Shown here: positions 59,384-64,000 of the stretch, piece by piece | Layout of the letters: the number at the start of each line of letters is the position of its first letter | Position numbering within the stretch: position 1 is the stretch's first letter | Assembly (NCBI GenBank): GCA_030655315.1 | Contig: JAURVT010000042.1 | Location: 62,001 to 126,000 of the forward strand | From: Nocardioidaceae bacterium | GTDB taxonomy: Bacteria; Actinomycetota; Actinomycetes; Propionibacteriales; Nocardioidaceae | Length of the DNA: 64,000 bases | Direction: 5' to 3' | Position numbers and translations under genes: made by a program | The notes under the pieces: generated by a model | Database searches by the model: none | The model's input: the letters and a program-made list of their open reading frames with translations, nothing else | Told to the model about the DNA's origin: nothing

Positions 59384-60316
59384 ATGTCGGGTCAGCAGTC
59401 CGGTCCGCCGCAGGGCGGCGGGTGGCAGCAGCCGGGGCAGGGTCGACCGGGTGCGCCCGGGCCCGGCCAGCAGCAGCCCCAGGGATGGGGACAGCCCGCC
59501 GGGTGGGGCCAGCAGCCGCCCTCCCCGCAGGGATGGAGCACCCCGTCCACGCCGCCGGGTCGTCGCTCCTCCGGTCGCGGGGGCGCGCTGCCCACCGTCG
59601 CGGTCGTGGCCACGCTCGTCTCGGCCCTCGTCGCGCTCGTCTACGGCGGCTACGCGATCATCGCCCGCCGCGGCATCTTCGCCGACCTCGCCGACAACGC
59701 GTCGGTCTCGGTCGACGACGCCTCGCGCAGCGACACCGTCAACGGCCTGCTCCTCGCCATCACGCTCGTGGTCGTCCTCGCGACGATCGCGGTGTGGGTG
59801 GCCACGCTCGTCGTCGCCCGCCGGGGACGCAACGCGCTCGGGCTCGGGGGACTCGGCCTCGTGGGCGTGGGCGCGATCGCCGCGCTCGTCGGCGGCTTCC
59901 TCAGCTCCGGCGTGGAGAACGTCGACGACGCGGGCACCGCCGCCACCGGCTACGTGCTGGTCGGCGTGGGCTTCGTGCTCGTGGCGCTCGGCAACCTCGT
60001 CGGGGCCGCGGGCCTGCGGCAGGGTGCGCCCGCGCCCTCGGCCGGTCCCGGTGGCGACGACCGCCTCGGTGGGTCCGGCTTCGGGGACGGCCGGCCCCAG
60101 CAGCCGCAGGGCTACCAGCCCGGCCAGGCCTCGGGCTGGTCGCAGCAGCCGCCGCAGCCGCAGCAGCCTCCCGGCCCGGCCCAGGACCCGGGTCGGTCGT
60201 GGGGCCAGCAGCCCCCCGGTCCCGGTGCCGGCCGTCCGCCGCAGCAGGGCGGTTGGGGCCAGCCGCCCGGCGGTCAGCAGGGCGGGCCCGGCGGGTGGGG
60301 GCCTCCTCCGCGCTGA
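59384..60316 (+). CDS. Pro/Gln-rich four-helix membrane protein
   Basis: This 310-residue protein has a membrane core between two disordered, Pro/Gly/Gln-rich arms. The N-terminal arm (1-65) and C-terminal arm (about 215-310) repeat variants of QQPPGPGQGWGQ. The core (about 66-212) has four hydrophobic segments: LPTVAVVATLVSALVALVYG, LLLAITLVVVLATIAVWVAT, GLGLVGVGAIAALVGGFL and GYVLVGVGFVLVALGNLVGA. I recognise no family; proteins with this layout are common in actinobacteria and are often called DUF4190-like or hypothetical. GGAGG lies eight bases before the ATG, and a TAACCT -10 box is at about 59329-59334. Confidence 0.78.
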   Translation: MSGQQSGPPQGGGWQQPGQGRPGAPGPGQQQPQGWGQPAGWGQQPPSPQGWSTPSTPPGRRSSGRGGALPTVAVVATLVSALVALVYGGYAIIARRGIFADLADNASVSVDDASRSDTVNGLLLAITLVVVLATIAVWVATLVVARRGRNALGLGGLGLVGVGAIAALVGGFLSSGVENVDDAGTAATGYVLVGVGFVLVALGNLVGAAGLRQGAPAPSAGPGGDDRLGGSGFGDGRPQQPQGYQPGQASGWSQQPPQPQQPPGPAQDPGRSWGQQPPGPGAGRPPQQGGWGQPPGGQQGGPGGWGPPPR

Positions 60317-60344
60317 ACAGCCGGCTCCTTGAGCCGATCTGGAT

Positions 60345-60369
60345 GTTTGCCCACGGTCGGACCGGGGAA
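60345..60369 (+). promoter_or_regulatory. Possible alternative-sigma (SigB/SigF-like) promoter
   Basis: GTTT (60345-60348) and GGGGAA (60364-60369) are separated by 15 bases, close to the GTTT-N14-16-GGGWA pattern recognised by actinobacterial SigB/SigF-type factors. It lies 43 bases upstream of the RsbW-like gene, where no TAnnnT -10 box is obvious. Confidence 0.4.
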
Positions 60370-60411
60370 TCCTCCCGGGGTCAGACACCCCTCTTCGGGA
60401 CGGGGGCTTCT

Positions 60412-60819
60412 ATGGGTGACGGCTCCAGCACCGCTTGCCAGGTGCCGTTCGCGCCGCAGTCGGCGCGCTCGGTCCGCCGCAGCCTCGCCGAGTACCTCGA
60501 GCAGCGTCGCGTCCAGCAGGGCGTGATCGACGACGTGCTCGTCGTGGCCAGCGAGCTGGTCTCCAACGCCATCCGGCACGGCCGTCCGACCAGCGACGGC
60601 ACCTTCGGCGTCGCCTGGCGCCTGGACGGTCCCGACCTCGAGCTGACCGTCCGCGACGCGGGCGAGCACGGCGACAGCACGATCGCGGCGCGTCCGCCGT
60701 CGAGGATCGCGAGCGACGGCCGGGGGCTGGCCATCGTGGCCGCGCTCTCGAGCCGGTGGTGGGTCGAGGACCCTCCGGGCACGGCGGTGCACGCCCGCAT
60801 CCCCGTGCTCGCGGTCTGA
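60412..60819 (+). CDS. RsbW-like ATP-binding protein (HATPase_c_2)
   Basis: This 135-residue single-domain GHKL ATPase resembles the anti-sigma factors RsbW/SpoIIAB: N box VVASELVSNAIRHGRP near residue 47, G1 box LTVRDAGEHGD near 81 and G2 region SDGRGLAIVAALSSRW near 103. Such proteins bind and inhibit a sigma factor or phosphorylate an anti-anti-sigma factor, but many actinobacterial copies are orphans. The ATG at 60412 is only weakly supported by ribosome-site sequence. A possible stress-type promoter lies upstream. DUF5926 follows 86 bases on. No anti-anti-sigma or sigma gene is adjacent. Confidence 0.88.
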   Translation: MGDGSSTACQVPFAPQSARSVRRSLAEYLEQRRVQQGVIDDVLVVASELVSNAIRHGRPTSDGTFGVAWRLDGPDLELTVRDAGEHGDSTIAARPPSRIASDGRGLAIVAALSSRWWVEDPPGTAVHARIPVLAV

Positions 60820-60905
60820 TCCCCTCGGGCCCACGTCGACGCGCCGGTGGTTGACTGGTCGTCCCGTCGGCGCGACGACCGCGCCGCACCAGTCGAGGGA
60901 GTCCC

Positions 60906-61757
60906 ATGGGCAAGAAGTCGCGACGCCGCGTCAAGGCCGAGAAGCCCGCACGCCGGCCGTACGTCGCGCGCACCTTCGAGGGCCTGCCCGCCGAGGGCGA
61001 CTGGGTCGCGCTGCGCGAGATCGTCCCCGCCGCGTCGGGCACCCTCGCCCTCGCCGACGGGCGCGAGATCGTCGTCGCGTCGCTCCTGCCCGGCGGCGTC
61101 GCCGGGCTCGTGCGCCCGGACGGCACCGTGTGGCTCGGGCTGCAGGTGCAGCACAACTACGGCGACATCAGCCGCGACCTCGCCGCCGTGGTCGAGCAGG
61201 GCCTGGCCGGTGAGCCCGGACGCGAGCTGTCCCTGGCCGCCGACCCGGGCGACGGCCCCCGGCTGCAGGACCTGGTCGCCCCCGACGCCACGTTCGAGGT
61301 CACCGTCCACGACGGGTTCGAGTACTGGGTCGACGAGGCGGACGCCTCGGAGCCGGCGCTCGCCCAGGCGCTCGAGGCGGCCAACGAGTCGATTGCGCCG
61401 ACCGTGCGCCTGACCGGCGTCGAGGGCGCCTACTGGACGCAGATGGGCAACCGCCGCTTCCTGCGCTGGGCGCAGTCGCACGACGAGGGCCCGCTGCTCG
61501 ACGCCCTCGCGCGCCTGCACGCCGCGGGGACCTCCTCCCTCGGCGAGGGCACCCGGCTGATCGGCATGTTCCGCTCGCACGCCCTGCTCGTCCCGGTCTG
61601 GGACCTCGACGACGAGGTGACCGCCGACGACCTCGAGGCTCCCGCGCGCGCGTTCGCGGACCGGCTCGAGCCGCTGCTGTCCGACTCGTCCGACCTCACC
61701 GCGGAGGAAAGGTCCGCTAGGTCCGGTCTGACCAACCGTCAGCTCACGATCCGGTGA
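60906..61757 (+). CDS. DUF5926 family protein
   Basis: This 283-residue protein begins with a basic tail (MGKKSRRRVKAEKPARRPYV), then VARTFEGLPAEGDWVALREIVPAAS, cited as residues about 20-44, a family hallmark. A second conserved region includes GLQVQHNYGDISRDLA and GAYWTQMGNRRFLRWA. It matches the actinobacterial DUF5926 family, usually encoded beside the RsbW-like ATPase as here. The N-terminal basic segment in longer relatives precedes a SEC-C zinc motif, which is absent here. GAGGGAG lies just before the ATG. The function is unknown; the basic N-terminus suggests nucleic-acid or ribosome contact. Confidence 0.85.
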   Translation: MGKKSRRRVKAEKPARRPYVARTFEGLPAEGDWVALREIVPAASGTLALADGREIVVASLLPGGVAGLVRPDGTVWLGLQVQHNYGDISRDLAAVVEQGLAGEPGRELSLAADPGDGPRLQDLVAPDATFEVTVHDGFEYWVDEADASEPALAQALEAANESIAPTVRLTGVEGAYWTQMGNRRFLRWAQSHDEGPLLDALARLHAAGTSSLGEGTRLIGMFRSHALLVPVWDLDDEVTADDLEAPARAFADRLEPLLSDSSDLTAEERSARSGLTNRQLTIR

Positions 61758-61785
61758 GATCTGGCACGCATCACGACGCGATCTG

Positions 61786-61862
61786 TTGCCAGTAGATGAA
61801 TTCGTAACTAATCTCGTGGGTATCCCGGTCGTCGTTGTATCCCCCGTCAGCGACGGCCGGGA
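61786..61862 (+). promoter_or_regulatory. Orphan sigma-A-type promoter followed by a stem-loop
   Basis: TTGCCA (61786-61791), 17 bases, then TAATCT (61809-61814) is one of the best promoter matches in the window. It lies in a 127-base AT-rich gap between convergent genes. A 12-bp stem (TCCCGGTCGTCG, 61823-61834, with 61851-61862, one G-T pair) follows at once. A 20-codon frame from GTG 61816 to TAG 61878 is open but unsupported. A short untranslated RNA of 40-60 bases is possible. Confidence 0.4.
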
Positions 61863-61884
61863 CCCCCAACTGCCGTAGGTCCTC

Positions 61885-63114
61885 TCAGGCGGGCAGCGGG
61901 TCGCGGAGCACCGGGCATGACATGCACCGAGGCCCGCCCCGGCCCGAGCCGAGCTCGGAGCCCGAGAGCGCCACGACCTCGATGCCGCTGGACTCCAGGC
62001 GCGCGTTGGTCTCGACGTTGCGCTCGTAGGCCACCGCGATCCGCGGTGCGATCGCGAGCGTGTTGTTGCCGTCGTCCCACTGCTCGCGCTCGGCCGTGAC
62101 GGGGTCGAGCCCGGTGTCGATGAGGTGCAGGCGGTCGATGCCCATCGCCCGGGCCGCCGCGGCGAAGAACGAGTCGGGCTCGCTGACCCGCAGCGGCGCG
62201 GACGGGTCGTCGTCGGCCGTCACGGTGAACGCCTGCAGGGTGTCGGCGACGTTGGGGTACATGACGACGGTGTCGACGTCGACCATCGTGACCACGGTGT
62301 CGAGGTGCATGGTGGCCCGCTCCTGCGCGATCGGGACGGCGAGCACCGTCTCGGCCAGGCCGTGGGCGAACAGCTGCTGGGCGAACCGCTCGACGCCGGC
62401 GGGCGTGGTGCGCTCGCCGACGCCCATCGCCACCACGCCCGGCGCGAGGTGCAGCACGTCGCCGCCCTCGACGTGCTCGAGTGCGGCGCCGTGCATCCGC
62501 TCGATGCCGGCGAAGCGCGGGTGGAACCGGTAGATCAGGTCGGTGATCTGGGTCTCGCGCTCCCGGGCGGGCATCGCGAGGCTCGTGACGGCGACCCGGT
62601 CGCGCAGCCAGAGCGAGGAGTCGCGGGTGAACAGCAGGTTGGGCAGCGGGTCGACCAGGAAGTCGTCGTGGGCGAGCAGGCTCGTCACGATCGTGCGCAG
62701 CCCGGTGAGCTCGTCGTTGCGCAGCCCCGCGGTCATCACCTGCGCGAGGCCGGCGGCGTCGAGCTCGCCGAAGGTGCTCGCGAGGTGCGACCGCACGGTG
62801 TCGCCGAGCCGCAGCCCCGACGTCACGCCGGCCACCGCGGCGGCCCGCGCCTCGGGGTCGGCGAGCGCACCCTCCAGCAGCTCGACCAGGTAGAGCACCT
62901 CGACGCCGTGCCCGCGCAGGGCCTCGGCGAACGCGTCGTGCTCGTCCTGCGCGCGGTCGACCCACGGGATCCCGTCGAACAGCAGCGAGTCGTTGTTGCG
63001 GGGCGTCAGGCGCTTCAGCTCGGCGCCGGGCCGGTGCAGCATGACGGTGCGCAGACGACCCACCTCGCTGTCGGCTCCGGTGGTGGCGGCCAGGTCGACG
63101 GTCTCCGTGCTCAT
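61885..63114 (-). CDS. arcA: Arginine deiminase
   Basis: This 409-residue enzyme converts arginine to citrulline and ammonia. Catalytic and substrate motifs are [12 protein letters not shown] near residue 155 (substrate Asp), [26 protein letters not shown] (catalytic His region), and the C-terminal [10 protein letters not shown] containing the nucleophilic Cys near residue 400, preceded by GGPRC. The ATG at 63114 is six bases after TACGCT on the minus strand, so the transcript is leaderless; an upstream ATG would run through the promoter. The ornithine transcarbamylase, carbamate kinase and antiporter genes of a full arginine-deiminase pathway are not adjacent. Confidence 0.95.
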   Translation of the reverse strand: MSTETVDLAATTGADSEVGRLRTVMLHRPGAELKRLTPRNNDSLLFDGIPWVDRAQDEHDAFAEALRGHGVEVLYLVELLEGALADPEARAAAVAGVTSGLRLGDTVRSHLASTFGELDAAGLAQVMTAGLRNDELTGLRTIVTSLLAHDDFLVDPLPNLLFTRDSSLWLRDRVAVTSLAMPARERETQITDLIYRFHPRFAGIERMHGAALEHVEGGDVLHLAPGVVAMGVGERTTPAGVERFAQQLFAHGLAETVLAVPIAQERATMHLDTVVTMVDVDTVVMYPNVADTLQAFTVTADDDPSAPLRVSEPDSFFAAAARAMGIDRLHLIDTGLDPVTAEREQWDDGNNTLAIAPRIAVAYERNVETNARLESSGIEVVALSGSELGSGRGGPRCMSCPVLRDPLPA

Positions 63115-63161
63115 CGCTGCAGCGTAGAGCGTGCCCGTGACGGCGTGGTCCCGGCGCGACG

Positions 63162-64000
63162 TCAGCCGGTGCCGTCGATCATCAGCCGGTGGTAGGTCGC
63201 GAGCACCTGCGAGGCGACCGCGTCGTCGGTGGGCAGCGTCTCGGCCGCCACGAGCGAGCGCGAGCGCATGGACGTGGCGAGGCCCGGCTCGTCGAGCACG
63301 CGGGCGATCGCGAGGGCGAGCGCGTCGACGTCGCCCGGCTCGACGAGCATCGCGCCCTCGCCGCTGAGCGCGGCGATGCCGCCGACGTCGGAGGCGACGA
63401 GGGGGGCCGCCGCGCGCAGCGCCTCGGCGACGGCGAGCGGCACCCCGTCCCACAGGCTCGGGACGACGACCACGTCGGCGGCCTGGAGCAGGTCCGGCAC
63501 GTCGGTGCGGTGCCCGAGGAAGCGGACGGGCGCGTCGAGCGCGGCGGCCTGCCGCTCGAGCTCGCCGCGGCGCGGGCCGTCGCCGGCCACCAGGAACAGC
63601 GGGCGCGGCTGCCGATCGACCATCTGCGCGGCGGCGTCGACCAGCACGTGGTGGCCCTTGTGCCGCACCAGGCGGCCGACGCACAGGACGATCGGGCGTC
63701 CCGACGCGAGGGGGTCGCGCTCGGGGCGGGGGTCGAGCTCGGCGCGCATGGACGTGCGCGACCGGGGGGCGCGGCCGAGGATCGGCGCGCTCGGCACCAG
63801 CACCCGCACGTCGCGGGCGCCGTGGCCGCGGGCGCGCTCGGCGAGGTCGTCGGCGACGCACAGCACCGCCTCGGCGCGGCGGGCCACGAACCGCTCGATC
63901 GCCCGCGACGGGCCGTGCACCACGCGCGGCAGCCCGTGGTGCCAGGTGACCACCAGCGGACGGGGGCGCGCGGTCGCGAGGCCCGCGACGGCTCCCGCGC
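63162..64000 (-). CDS. GT4-family glycosyltransferase (5' end beyond window)
   Basis: The frame stays open to the window edge, giving 279 visible residues; the sequence before MVTWHH continues as [18 protein letters not shown], typical for the loop that joins the two Rossmann domains. The C-terminal domain has [76 protein letters not shown] (residues cited only by motif) and the E-x7-E element ([11 protein letters not shown]). It transfers a sugar from a nucleotide donor, probably in cell-surface glycan or glycolipid synthesis. The acceptor cannot be told. The start codon lies beyond position 64000. Confidence 0.92.
   Translation of the reverse strand, partial: AGAVAGLATARPRPLVVTWHHGLPRVVHGPSRAIERFVARRAEAVLCVADDLAERARGHGARDVRVLVPSAPILGRAPRSRTSMRAELDPRPERDPLASGRPIVLCVGRLVRHKGHHVLVDAAAQMVDRQPRPLFLVAGDGPRRGELERQAAALDAPVRFLGHRTDVPDLLQAADVVVVPSLWDGVPLAVAEALRAAAPLVASDVGGIAALSGEGAMLVEPGDVDALALAIARVLDEPGLATSMRSRSLVAAETLPTDDAVASQVLATYHRLMIDGTG

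Noticed and set aside
61816-61878. 20-codon frame after the orphan promoter as a gene
   Set aside because: The GTG lies only two bases after the -10 box, so it would fall upstream of the expected transcript start, and the stem-loop occupies most of the frame.

Overview
The window is high-GC, densely packed actinobacterial chromosome from close to the replication origin. The left end has the order dciA (DUF721), gyrB, gyrA, DUF3566 membrane protein, tRNA-Ile, DLW-39 microprotein, tRNA-Ala. The cell-wall and division block (rhomboid, crgA, DUF881, pknB, pbpA, rodA, pstP, fhaB, fhaA) follows. Together with a mycothiol-dependent formaldehyde dehydrogenase, this points to Actinomycetota. A Nocardioidaceae-like organism (Nocardioides or Aeromicrobium type) is my inference from gene order; no 16S gene is present to confirm it. 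Many genes start directly on an RTG codon 6-7 bases after a TAnnnT -10 box, so leaderless transcription is common here, and I used this to choose several starts.

Layout. 1-8.4 kb: dciA end, an opposite-strand PAP2 phosphatase, gyrBA, DUF3566, two tRNAs. 8.5-18.2 kb: lipoprotein, orphan histidine kinase, the mscR formaldehyde-detoxification pair, glyA, SURF1, DUF3817, enoyl-CoA hydratase, repeat-rich envelope protein, cyclophilin, rhomboid. 18.4-27.3 kb: the division and peptidoglycan signalling cluster, mostly leftward, in which rodA/pbpA make wall, PknB/PstP phosphorylate and dephosphorylate, and FhaA/FhaB read the phosphate marks. 27.5-33.3 kb: a tail-to-tail response regulator and PAS kinase, tRNA-Leu, an HTH-HEAT regulator, a flavin oxidoreductase/FMN reductase pair. 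33.4-41.2 kb: four secreted proteins (beta-propeller, endonuclease I, LTD/OB/EEP nuclease, 5'-nucleotidase), apparently for using extracellular DNA and nucleotides; the two largest share a C-terminal repeat domain. 41.4-47 kb: IMPACT protein, siderophore-interacting flavoprotein, TetR with DHA2 exporter, gamma-carbonic anhydrase with SoxR, a second TetR. 47.3-52.8 kb: TrmB/LuxR-like regulator, then an acyl-CoA carboxylase (probably methylcrotonyl-CoA) and HMG-CoA lyase for leucine breakdown under a 28-bp perfect palindrome. 52.8-64 kb: membrane protein with divergent TetR, EcsC, phosphotransferase, aat, HU, Fpg/Nei glycosylase, rhodanese, Pro/Gln-rich membrane protein, RsbW-like ATPase with DUF5926, arginine deiminase, and a glycosyltransferase cut by the window edge.

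No prophage, insertion sequence, CRISPR array or named defence system is visible. The least explained elements are non-coding: nested palindromes at 634-778 and 12533-12608, a palindrome family found twice at convergent gene ends (45.3 and 58.9 kb), a cluster of DnaA-box-like 9-mers at 18.34-18.41 kb, and several repressor-type repeat operators. Among proteins, the shared C-terminal domain of the secreted nuclease and nucleotidase is the best candidate for an undescribed module.
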